Origin: CAZCVI01 sp964502145
GTDB lineage: Bacteria; Acidobacteriota; Aminicenantia; UBA2199
Length of the DNA stretch: 25,628 bases
Assembly: GCA_964502145.1 (NCBI GenBank)
Contig: CAZCVI010000099.1
Location: 1 to 25,628, forward strand
Direction of reading: 5' to 3'
The translations under genes and the position numbers were made by a program. The notes below the pieces were generated by a model, which worked only from the letters and a program-made list of their open reading frames with translations, made no database searches and was not told where the DNA came from. The stretch's first letter is position 1. Each line of letters opens with the position of its first letter. Shown here one piece after another: positions 1 through 7,687 of this stretch.

Positions 1-104
1 GTTAATAGGCCGCAGGCCATTACCGCGAAGCGGTTTTGTCCAATTCCCATCATTCCCATAATTCCCAGTGCTCTGCAAGATATATCGTGCCAGCTTCCCT
101 ATTA
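1..104. repeat. Small hairpins plus right arm of a 9-base-period repeat
   Basis: Two tiny hairpins, GGCC-GCA-GGCC at about 9-19 and ACCGC-GAA-GCGGT followed by TTT at about 22-37, come before three tandem 9-base units of the type (N)ATTCCCAN at about 41-67. The units match the right arm of the complete palindromic element at 21276-21445, so this is probably the right part of a similar element whose left arm lies outside the window. The second hairpin with its T run could also end transcription entering from the left. No gene is visible before 178. Confidence 0.5.
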
Positions 105-133
105 TTGACTTTTTCCAGCATCTTCTGTACAAT
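105..133 (+). promoter_or_regulatory. Sigma70-type promoter of the BNR/Ig protein gene
   Basis: TTGACT at 105-110 and TACAAT at 128-133 are separated by exactly 17 bases. The start codon follows 45 bases later, with a GGGGGA ribosome site just upstream of 178. The fit to consensus is good. Confidence 0.65.
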
Positions 134-177
134 AATATTTTAAGAATAAAAACCATTCAACAAAACAGGGGGATATC

Positions 178-3039
178 ATGAAAATGAACATGCTGGGGGT
201 TATAATCATTATCAGCGTTTTTTTGGGGATTTTATTTATAGGGGGAGTGGCCACGTTACCTCTTTATGGGGACCATGAACATAAATACTATCCCGATCCA
301 CATCTTATTTCCGTCGAACGTGCCGGGCAAATTGTCCAATATCTTAATTGTGAACGGATCAGCTTAAACTATCCCGGTTTGACCAATCGCTGTGATGTTA
401 ATATTGGGCGGGATACAAACGGGAATATCTTGGCTGCTATAACAGGCACACCTGACAACACAGCCAAACGACTATTCCAATCCAATGACGGTGGACGCTC
501 ATGGACTTCCATTAGCATGTCCCCCACTCTTGGGTATTATTTCTTGGCCTTTACTGTTTTAAAAAACAACCATCTGCTACTGGCAGTAAAACCTAATCCA
601 AACACTATTACTATGCATCTCTCCACTGACACTGGTAAAACTTGGCAACAGACCACAGCTATTCAATCCACTCCCCACCAATACATTGGCGAGGGGTTCC
701 AGAGCATGACTCAAAAAAAGAACGGTGAAATTCTCTTCCCTATTTGTCTCTATAACGATGACCCGTACAACACCGGTGTTCATGGAAGCATATTCATCTC
801 CAATACTGGCGGTGCTTCCTTTCCTACCTCTTATGCCACTGGTGGATTCTGGATGGAAAGCCATATCTTGGAACTTCAATCTGGCAAACTTCTTATGGCT
901 ATCCGGTACCAACGGACCCGTCAAAGCACTGACACCGACCAATCCATTCTTGCATTGGGAGGCAGCATTGATCCGGACGATGATTTCGTGTTCAAGCATA
1001 TTTTTCTTGCCGATTCTGAGGATGGAGGTATTACCTGGAAGAACTTTCGTCCTATTCGCGATAAGAACAACCACTTTCTCATGAAATACGGTCAATGCCA
1101 CGGTCAATTGGTTCAAGTAAAAGATGGCCGTGTTGTTCTGCTTCACGATAATCGTTATGAATCAGAAGAACGCGATGTGCGCGCACGCGTCAGTAAAGAC
1201 AATGGCCAAACCTGGGAATCAGAAACCTATTATATCAGTTTCGGACGCGGTGACCCGGCCAGTGTGGTCTTGGAAGATGACACTATTGTCACAGTAACAG
1301 GCAACTGGCGTCATGGACCTACAGGTCCCATTGGCAGTTCCACCGCCCAGGCTATCCGTTGGAAACTTCCCGCCCTCACATCAAATAAATCGATCACCGT
1401 TATTTCTCCTACTGCCGCCTCTGTTTGGGCGCAGGGCAGTACTCCCACCATTCGTTGGACCTTTACCGGTTCTATTCCCACCGTTAAAATTGAATTGATA
1501 AAGGGTTCTGCCACTCCTACCGTGGTTTCTTCTTGTATTACTAACACCAGTTCTTTTATATGGACTATACCCACCACTATTTCTCCGGCCAGCAATTATA
1601 AAATACGTGTCAGTGATTGTGCCAATCTTTCTATCTATGGTGATAGTCCATTATTTACTATTGGCCAACCATCCCTCTTCGTCACTCCCACCCGGCTCAC
1701 TTTTGGGGCCAGTGGTCAGAGTATAGTTTCTCCCCCGCAAGAAATCCTCATAAATAACACTGGTACAGGAACCCTCAACTGGTCTATTACTCAGGATTGT
1801 TCTTGGCTCACTTGCACGCCTACGTCGGGAACAAATAATGCTATTATTACCGTTAGCACCAATCCTGCCGGTTTGGCAGTCGGGACTTATACTGCCACTA
1901 TCACTATTTCTGCCACCAATGCCATAGGTTCTCCCGCCCAGGTTCCGGTTACATTGAATGTATATAATCCTGGGGCCGCTTCCACTCCTTTTGGATATTT
2001 CGATTCTCCGCTTCCTGGTACTTTAGTTGAAGGGAGTGTGCCATTCACCGGGTGGGCGTTGGATAGTATAGGCATCAAGGATGTAAAAATCTATCTTGAA
2101 GACAATCAGACGTTGGTATATATTGGAGATGGAGTATTTGTGAATGGAGCTCGGCCCGATGTTGAAAATTCTTTCCCTGGTTACCCGCAAAGCAACAAAG
2201 CAGGGTGGGGGTATATGATGCTCACCAATTTTTTACCCCGTGGTAATGGAACCTTTACTTTTTTTGCTATTGCTACTAATTGGCAGGGAGTTCAGGTCAC
2301 TTTGGATACCCGTACTATTACCGTTGATAATGCTCATGCCACTATTCCTTTTGGCACAATTGACACCCCATCGCAGGGAGGGACCGTATCCGGGCAATCT
2401 TTTTATAATTTTGGTTGGGCATTAACTCCGCAGCCTAAAAAAATAGATATTTCCGGTCAAACCATCAATGTATATGTAGATGGCGTGTATCTTGGACATC
2501 CCGTTTACAATCAGTATCGTTCTGATATTGCCGAATTATTTCCTACTTATGCTAACAGTGGAGGCGCAGTCGGTTATTTTAAACTGGACACCTCAAAATA
2601 TCAAAATGGTATACATACCATTCAATGGTCTGCCCGTGATGATGGAAATATTACCGGAGGCATTGGCAGTCGTTATTTCTCTATTCAGAACTCCAGTTCT
2701 GTAGCCCCCCAGATGAATACTCATTGTACCACTATGAACCATACCCAAATCCAATCTCTGCCATCCAACACTACAGAAAAAAGAAAAATCAAAGAATTGG
2801 AGCGTATAGAAATTTTTCCCGGCAATCACGCCACGTTTATTGATGGTTACATGATCATGGGAAACACTCTCACCTCATTCCCTATTGGTTCCACTATCCA
2901 GGCCAGAACTTTTTCTTGGTTTCCAGGTCCTGGGTTTATTGGTCAGTATCAGTTCCTCTTTTTAATTCGTGATCGTAGCGGCGAGATTCAGCGAAAAGAC
3001 ATGATCATAGAGATCACACCGTTTAAAAATAGGAAATAG
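178..3039 (+). CDS. Exported BNR-repeat (sialidase-like) protein with Ig-like and BACON-like domains
   Basis: This is a 953-residue secreted or surface protein. Residues 5-27 form a hydrophobic signal peptide or anchor. Asp-box motifs SxDxGxxW mark a sialidase/BNR beta-propeller: SNDGGRSW (102-109), STDTGKTW (149-156), SEDGGITW (280-287) and SKDNGQTW (339-346), with a degenerate one near 208. After it come an Ig-like domain (about 405-495), a BACON-like domain with the typical LxWSI and SGT features (about 500-595), two related Ig-like domains each containing GWAL (about 602-713 and 720-830) and a further beta domain to the end. Known members bind or cleave glycans. I do not see the full catalytic set of a sialidase (Arg triad, Tyr/Glu), so enzymatic activity is unproven. 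It has its own promoter and stands apart from the operon downstream. Confidence 0.8.
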   Translation: MKMNMLGVIIIISVFLGILFIGGVATLPLYGDHEHKYYPDPHLISVERAGQIVQYLNCERISLNYPGLTNRCDVNIGRDTNGNILAAITGTPDNTAKRLFQSNDGGRSWTSISMSPTLGYYFLAFTVLKNNHLLLAVKPNPNTITMHLSTDTGKTWQQTTAIQSTPHQYIGEGFQSMTQKKNGEILFPICLYNDDPYNTGVHGSIFISNTGGASFPTSYATGGFWMESHILELQSGKLLMAIRYQRTRQSTDTDQSILALGGSIDPDDDFVFKHIFLADSEDGGITWKNFRPIRDKNNHFLMKYGQCHGQLVQVKDGRVVLLHDNRYESEERDVRARVSKDNGQTWESETYYISFGRGDPASVVLEDDTIVTVTGNWRHGPTGPIGSSTAQAIRWKLPALTSNKSITVISPTAASVWAQGSTPTIRWTFTGSIPTVKIELIKGSATPTVVSSCITNTSSFIWTIPTTISPASNYKIRVSDCANLSIYGDSPLFTIGQPSLFVTPTRLTFGASGQSIVSPPQEILINNTGTGTLNWSITQDCSWLTCTPTSGTNNAIITVSTNPAGLAVGTYTATITISATNAIGSPAQVPVTLNVYNPGAASTPFGYFDSPLPGTLVEGSVPFTGWALDSIGIKDVKIYLEDNQTLVYIGDGVFVNGARPDVENSFPGYPQSNKAGWGYMMLTNFLPRGNGTFTFFAIATNWQGVQVTLDTRTITVDNAHATIPFGTIDTPSQGGTVSGQSFYNFGWALTPQPKKIDISGQTINVYVDGVYLGHPVYNQYRSDIAELFPTYANSGGAVGYFKLDTSKYQNGIHTIQWSARDDGNITGGIGSRYFSIQNSSSVAPQMNTHCTTMNHTQIQSLPSNTTEKRKIKELERIEIFPGNHATFIDGYMIMGNTLTSFPIGSTIQARTFSWFPGPGFIGQYQFLFLIRDRSGEIQRKDMIIEITPFKNRK

Positions 3040-3130
3040 AGACATCGTGCGCAACGTCTCTACTGGTATATGCAGTAGAATATGGTTATTCTTACGGCTG
3101 ATAGCAAAGAGGACAATAAAAAAAACAGGA

Positions 3131-3150
3131 GAGTAAAAATACTCATTTTT
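3131..3150 (+). terminator. Weak terminator-like hairpin after the BNR gene
   Basis: GAGTA-AAAA-TACTC (3131-3144) is followed by ATTTTT. Another inverted repeat, TAGAGAC at 3037-3043 and GTCTCTA at 3056-3062, overlaps the BNR stop but has no T run. The stem is short, so termination strength is uncertain. Confidence 0.35.
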
Positions 3151-3160
3151 AAAAAATGAT

Positions 3161-3189
3161 TTGACTTTTAACAGAGGGTATGTGATAAT
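3161..3189 (+). promoter_or_regulatory. Promoter of the RiPP/radical-SAM operon
   Basis: TTGACT at 3161-3166, a 17-base spacer and GATAAT at 3184-3189 give a strong sigma70-like promoter with a TGTGATAAT extended -10. Transcription would begin near 3196, upstream of the coupled leader ORF. No further clear promoter is seen before 7514, so all the genes to the precursor probably share it. Confidence 0.65.
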
Positions 3190-3237
3190 AGTGCTTCAAA
3201 AATTTAATGAAGAAATGCAAAAAGGAGTAGACTCTAT

Positions 3238-3312
3238 ATGACATGGGAACATTTAAATTTTGTAACTGAAATGAAATTTATAATTTTTAATTTTAATCGG
3301 TATGATGGGTGA
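3238..3312 (+). CDS. 24-residue leader ORF coupled to the radical SAM gene
   Basis: ATG at 3238 is preceded by AAGGAG (3222-3227) with a 10-base gap, the only good ribosome site before the maturase. The ORF ends in a TGA that overlaps the GTG start of the maturase (GTGA, 3309-3312), so translation of the maturase is probably coupled to it. The peptide (MTWEHLNFVTEM, then Phe/Ile/Asn-rich) has no Cys and does not resemble the precursor at 7350. It may be only a coupling cistron. Confidence rests on the ribosome site and the overlap. Confidence 0.45.
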   Translation: MTWEHLNFVTEMKFIIFNFNRYDG

Positions 3313-4832
3313 CTTATTTGGAATACACTCTTTTTTCAACTGAATATGGTAGTCACTATCTCTATAGTGTTAAACGAAATCAGCTACTCCTCTTACATCC
3401 AATCTTGCATTTTCTTCTCTCTTTGAAGCAAAAGAACACTGTATTCACAGAATTTATTAAATCAATAAATAAGAGTGGGATAGATATAGATGGTTATGGC
3501 AATTGCTCAAAAAAAATACTGCTGTACTATTATGAGAAGATGAAGTTCCTTGATGATCAAGAATTTCTTGAACCAGTTGACACAGAAAAACGAATTAATT
3601 ACCGCCTAAATGGACAGGATATAAGGTCAGCTCTTGCGAACTCGACCCATCTCACATTTGAAGTTACCGAAAAATGTAATTTACATTGTGATTATTGCAT
3701 ATATGGAAAATATTACGAGGATTATGAACCCCGCGATAAAAGAGACTTACATGTTGAAATTGCACGACGCGTTTTGGAGTACATGTTCCCTTTATGGAAT
3801 TCTGATTTGAATCTATCCTATAATAATATGTTAATGATTGGTTTTTATGGTGGTGAACCACTTTTAAGGATGCCATTTATAGAAGAAATCGTGCGGTTTG
3901 TTAAAATGAACGAAAAATGCAGACAGTACTTTTCATTTTCGTTGACAACCAACGGGCTGCTACTGGACCGCTATATGGATTTTTTGGTTGAAAACAACTT
4001 TAAATTGCTCATCAGTCTTGATGGTAACAAAAAGAATAATGAATATCGGTTCAAATCCAATACCGATCTTTTTGAAAAATTGATAACAAATATCACTACC
4101 TTAAAAGCAAAATATCCTGAATATTTTGAATCACAGGTCAGTTTTAATGCCGTATTGCACAATAAAAATTCATTTGCTGAGATATACGAATTTTTTAAAA
4201 CCACATTTGATAAAAATCCAGGGATTTCCACTTTAGCCCCTGTAGGAATAAAGCCTGGGGAAAAAGAAAATTTCTTATCCATCTACAAAAACCTTTATGA
4301 GTCTAAAATTGCGGCAGGTAAAAATTCTCTGACTTATGACAAAGACACTCTCTCAGGAGAAATCGCCGATGCGGTTCACTTGTTGCATAAATGCAGCGGT
4401 TATGTATTTAAGCGGTATGATGAATTACTAAACCCCGATCAAAATAAAATTTCGATTCCATCGGGTACTTGTATTCCGTTCTCAAAAAAAATATTTATTA
4501 CTGCCACCGGAAAGATTCTCCCCTGTGAAAGAATTGGCCATCACTATGCACTAGGTACTGTAGACACAAAAAATGTTGAACTCGATTTCGAGAAGATTGC
4601 TGAACATTTTAACTGTGAGCTTGATAAAATACAAAAAAGCTGTAACCGTTGCAGTCATATCCAATTTTGTCCAAACTGTATTTACTATATGGATCACGAA
4701 AACGAAAAATTAAAATGCGATGATCTTTTAACCCCCATTGATTTTTCGCGGCATTTATCCAGTATATTTTCCTACTTGGAAAAGGAGCCGGGGTTGTATC
4801 AAAAAGCAATTACAGGGGTTGTAAGCTTATGA
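3309..4832 (+). CDS. Radical SAM/SPASM peptide maturase (GG-Bacteroidales type)
   Basis: This is a 507-residue cytoplasmic enzyme. The CxxxCxxC motif C123-C127-C130 (CNLHCDYC) binds the SAM-cleaving 4Fe-4S cluster, and GGEP (181-184) is the usual SAM-binding motif. The C-terminal SPASM region carries C388, C406, C445, C448, C454, C457 and C470 for auxiliary clusters. The N-terminal 100 residues (FSTEYGSHYLYS...) resemble the leader-recognition region of peptide maturases. The length and the pairing with a pseudo-enzyme match, from memory, the family called radical SAM peptide maturase, GG-Bacteroidales system (TIGR04148). GTG at 3309 is the start because an in-frame stop lies at 3303-3305. 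The stop overlaps the next gene by four bases (ATGA). It probably modifies the CxCxC core of the peptide at 7350; the chemistry cannot be read from sequence. Confidence 0.85.
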   Translation: MTYLEYTLFSTEYGSHYLYSVKRNQLLLLHPILHFLLSLKQKNTVFTEFIKSINKSGIDIDGYGNCSKKILLYYYEKMKFLDDQEFLEPVDTEKRINYRLNGQDIRSALANSTHLTFEVTEKCNLHCDYCIYGKYYEDYEPRDKRDLHVEIARRVLEYMFPLWNSDLNLSYNNMLMIGFYGGEPLLRMPFIEEIVRFVKMNEKCRQYFSFSLTTNGLLLDRYMDFLVENNFKLLISLDGNKKNNEYRFKSNTDLFEKLITNITTLKAKYPEYFESQVSFNAVLHNKNSFAEIYEFFKTTFDKNPGISTLAPVGIKPGEKENFLSIYKNLYESKIAAGKNSLTYDKDTLSGEIADAVHLLHKCSGYVFKRYDELLNPDQNKISIPSGTCIPFSKKIFITATGKILPCERIGHHYALGTVDTKNVELDFEKIAEHFNCELDKIQKSCNRCSHIQFCPNCIYYMDHENEKLKCDDLLTPIDFSRHLSSIFSYLEKEPGLYQKAITGVVSL

Positions 4833-6133
4833 GCCAGTTTTTTTGGTTGTATATCGAGCCATATGTCCATATGGCCAAAGAGCAAAATGATGTACTCTTA
4901 TATAATCCATTAAACGGGAAGTTACTCCAATTTAAAAAATTTGAAAAGATTGCGAATCTTATACAACGCCTACTTTCTCGGAAAAATTTAAGAGTGATAA
5001 GAGTCTCTGGAAATGATCTACTCGATCCTGCCATTTCGTCCTTCTTAAAACAAATTCGCGCCTCTTATTTCGGCGACATTGTAGATACGTCATGTTTCAG
5101 GGGGAAGCCGCTTCAAATTTCTCCTATTTTAAGTGTTCAAAGTGATATACATCGAAAAAGCAAAGCAACTGCCTTTGCCTTTGGAATACAATCAATGCAA
5201 TCGTTGGAAGAATGTACCATATATATAACCAATCAATCCAATCAGAATTCACCTCTATTTGAAAAGGCGTACAGGCAATTTTTATTCCCTTTCAATGAAA
5301 ACAAAAAAAAGGAATTGGATTACCATGCACTGATAAATCTGCTCAACCAGCTACTGGTATGCCCTTCATGCAGGTTGAACATCATTGGGGGAAATATACT
5401 GAATTATTCAAATTTTGAAAATCTATTTGATTTCCTTTATGATATTCCTGCAACAAAATCGTTTTATTTTTGTTCAGCGGATATATTTGGTAATGAAGCA
5501 ACCATTAAAGCCTATTTTCGAAAAAAGGTTTCAACCAGCAATGGACCTAAAAACATCCAGTTCAAATTCTTTGTTGAACCTTCTTCTTCAAAAAAAGAAT
5601 TCTCGAATCTTCTTGACTTCTCCATGGAAATCCCGGTTGGAAGTACATTCATCTTTGTTTTAAGAAATAAAGAACAGCTTGCAATGAGTGAGGCACTAAT
5701 AGAAGAGTTCAAAATCACCAATTTCACATATAAACCCTACTTTGATGGTCAGAATCGCTCTTTTTTTAATAAACATGTTTTTATTAAGAAATCCGATATC
5801 GTTAATTCGAAGGTCACTCAAAAAGATATTTTGGCAAAATCAAAAATTAACCCTTCCGAATTTGGGAAACTGATCGTGTTTAACAATGGCGACATCTTTG
5901 CCAATCCCAATCAACCACGATTGGGGAATATCAGAAAAAACTCCATTGCTTCAGTCATAAATAAGGAATTATATCACGGTAAAAGCTGGAGGAGTCTGAG
6001 AGGAAATGTGGAGCCCTGCAAAAATTGCGTTTTTTGTCTACTTTGTCCTCCTCTGTCACATTATGAATCTATAATGAAAAAAAATGCGTTGTGTCACATC
6101 AGAAAAAATAAATATATTAAATATAAGGAGTAA
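4829..6133 (+). CDS. Pseudo-radical-SAM partner protein (SPASM remnant)
   Basis: This 434-residue protein is cotranslated with the maturase through an ATGA overlap. Its N-terminus (YIEPYVHMAKEQNDVLLYNP) resembles the N-terminus of the maturase. Its C-terminus keeps a Cys cluster (C397, C400, C403, C406, C422) preceded by a FNNGDIFANP...LGNI stretch, as in SPASM domains. In the position of the radical SAM core there is no CxxxCxxC, so it should not cleave SAM. The pattern fits, from memory, pseudo-rSAM protein, GG-Bacteroidales system (TIGR04150). The likely role is a non-catalytic partner that binds the precursor or the maturase. A CPSC motif occurs mid-protein and its meaning is unknown. Confidence 0.75.
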   Translation: MSQFFWLYIEPYVHMAKEQNDVLLYNPLNGKLLQFKKFEKIANLIQRLLSRKNLRVIRVSGNDLLDPAISSFLKQIRASYFGDIVDTSCFRGKPLQISPILSVQSDIHRKSKATAFAFGIQSMQSLEECTIYITNQSNQNSPLFEKAYRQFLFPFNENKKKELDYHALINLLNQLLVCPSCRLNIIGGNILNYSNFENLFDFLYDIPATKSFYFCSADIFGNEATIKAYFRKKVSTSNGPKNIQFKFFVEPSSSKKEFSNLLDFSMEIPVGSTFIFVLRNKEQLAMSEALIEEFKITNFTYKPYFDGQNRSFFNKHVFIKKSDIVNSKVTQKDILAKSKINPSEFGKLIVFNNGDIFANPNQPRLGNIRKNSIASVINKELYHGKSWRSLRGNVEPCKNCVFCLLCPPLSHYESIMKKNALCHIRKNKYIKYKE

Positions 6134-6139
6134 CCCATC

Positions 6140-7285
6140 ATGAAATTTATTGTTTCCATCACTATCTTTGCCTTATTGCTTTCACAAGCCGCCCTTTATG
6201 GGACCGGTAGTAATAAGCCTTCCCTTAAATCGAAGTATCAATCCGGCACGGTCGAATTGATACCCATCTTGCGAATCAATAACAATTCTTTACCTGAAGA
6301 TCAGGGTTTGAGTGAGCTCACGGATTTTGCTATCTCCCCTAACAAGTCCATCTTTATACTTGATGGCAATCAAAATAATATAAAAATACTCTCCGAATCG
6401 GGAACCTTTTTAAAAAAAATCTGCCAAAAAGGGGCGGGGCCAAATGATTTAGATACTCCATCCCTAATTATCAGCAACGGGTCACAGCTTATTGTCTTAG
6501 AAATTATGGGGAATCGCTTCTCGTTTTTCTCACCCACGGGTGATTTTCAAAAAATAGTAAGAGTCCCGTCAGATTTGGTCATAAAAAAAATACAATCTCT
6601 CCCCAATGGCCAATTGGTAGTCGAAAGAGAAGTCCCAGGAACATATCGAAACCAAACTGTATATTGCCAGTTGGATTTATATTCGCCGGAAGCCCAGTTC
6701 AAAAAAAGCATTTTAAAGGTGCCGGTAAATCGGTATAAAGATGTCGTGCAACCATTCCAGGTAAGAATTAATTTCCCATTTGTCTCCGATGTAGCCTGGA
6801 ATATTGCACCTTCTGGTAATCTTGTTTATGGTTTTCAGGAACACTATCGCGTATATATCCTGCCTAAAACAGACTTCAGTGGTAAACCTTCCTCCTTTTT
6901 TCATCCATCAGAGCGGATAAAGATCACCGCGAGTGATAAAAAAATGGTAGAAGCAACATATCGGATGATGGGTTCCAATGGACTCCAAGATGCGCCGCGG
7001 GCATTACTTGATCAAATATCTTATCCCAATTACCGCCCCTCGATTGGTAACATTGTGATTGATTCAGAAAATAATATACTTGTTTTTCCCTGGAAACAAG
7101 GCGTGACAGAGAATTATGACTATTTTGACGCCTTTGATGCCTCAGGAAAATTCATCAACCGGGTCAAACTGGCAGCCAAGATAAAAGCTCCCGTTAAAAT
7201 AATTTTTACACCTGCTAATCATATATGGTTTCTCACCACTGATGATTCAGATGAGCGGACAATTGTTATGAATGAGTTTAAATAG
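6140..7285 (+). CDS. Exported six-bladed beta-propeller protein
   Basis: This 381-residue protein starts six bases after the pseudo-rSAM stop, with its ribosome site (AAGGAG) inside the end of that gene. Residues 1-20 form a signal peptide (FIVSITIFALLLSQAALYG), so the product is exported. Repeated blade patterns (DFAISPNKSIFILDG, QNNIKILSESGTFLKKI, then GAGPNDLDTP) match the NHL-like six-bladed propeller family of Bacteroidota and similar phyla. Such proteins are often found beside GG-type precursor genes. Its role is unknown: it may bind, display or process the exported peptide. No catalytic motif is visible. Confidence 0.75.
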   Translation: MKFIVSITIFALLLSQAALYGTGSNKPSLKSKYQSGTVELIPILRINNNSLPEDQGLSELTDFAISPNKSIFILDGNQNNIKILSESGTFLKKICQKGAGPNDLDTPSLIISNGSQLIVLEIMGNRFSFFSPTGDFQKIVRVPSDLVIKKIQSLPNGQLVVEREVPGTYRNQTVYCQLDLYSPEAQFKKSILKVPVNRYKDVVQPFQVRINFPFVSDVAWNIAPSGNLVYGFQEHYRVYILPKTDFSGKPSSFFHPSERIKITASDKKMVEATYRMMGSNGLQDAPRALLDQISYPNYRPSIGNIVIDSENNILVFPWKQGVTENYDYFDAFDASGKFINRVKLAAKIKAPVKIIFTPANHIWFLTTDDSDERTIVMNEFK

Positions 7286-7349
7286 AATCAACAAATCAAA
7301 ATCGCGTGATACGGAAGAAAATAAAAATAAAATAAGGAGAATAAATACT

Positions 7350-7514
7350 ATGAACAAATTATCATTAGTGAATTTGCAAAAAAATGAGATTAGAGTAAAA
7401 GAGCAATTGAAAATCAGAGCTGGCATGGAAGATGCGTGTACTTGTATATGTCCTGCAGCTTCACCCAGCCAAGGTTATACTGAGCTTAAAAAGAAAAAAA
7501 GCACTGGAAACTAG
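7350..7514 (+). CDS. RiPP precursor peptide with CxCxC core
   Basis: This gene encodes a 54-residue peptide. ATG at 7350 has an ideal ribosome site (AAGGAGA, 7334-7340); an upstream in-frame ATG at 7272 lies inside the propeller gene with no such site. The leader MNKLSLVNLQKNEIRVKEQL resembles the natural product precursor, GG-Bacteroidales family (TIGR04149), with KL followed by alternating hydrophobic and charged residues. The usual GG before the core is replaced by AG (A24-G25). The core has C30, C32 and C34 (CTCICP), then a Ser/Pro-rich stretch and a basic tail (KKKKSTGN). It is the probable substrate of the radical SAM enzyme at 3309. No exporter or protease gene is in the window, so maturation after modification probably uses proteins encoded elsewhere. 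Confidence 0.75.
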   Translation: MNKLSLVNLQKNEIRVKEQLKIRAGMEDACTCICPAASPSQGYTELKKKKSTGN

Positions 7515-7544
7515 GTATTTCATTATTGGGTTTCAGTGATTTGT

Positions 7545-7594
7545 TAATGCGCCAGGATGGCGCGTCTACGTAGACGCGCCATCCTGGCGCATTA
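7545..7594. terminator. Perfect 50-base palindrome between convergent genes
   Basis: Two 25-base arms are exact reverse complements with no spacer: 7545-7569 begins TAATGCGCCAGG, and 7570-7594 mirrors it. The RNA would fold into a very stable hairpin in either direction, between the RiPP operon and the convergent recombinase gene. Only short T-rich tracts follow it, so it may act as a bidirectional terminator, a transcript-stabilising end or a repeat element. Confidence 0.6.
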
Positions 7595-7687
7595 TTTTAT
7601 TCAACTGTTTCCAAAAACTTTAAATTTAAAGAGTTTCTTCCTGTAATAATCCCACATGCGAAGCGCTTTTGGCGGGGTTACCTCCAA

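Noticed and set aside
7272..7349. Longer version of the precursor starting at an upstream in-frame ATG
   Set aside because: It lies within the end of the propeller gene without a ribosome site, while ATG 7350 has an ideal one and gives a leader of family-typical length.
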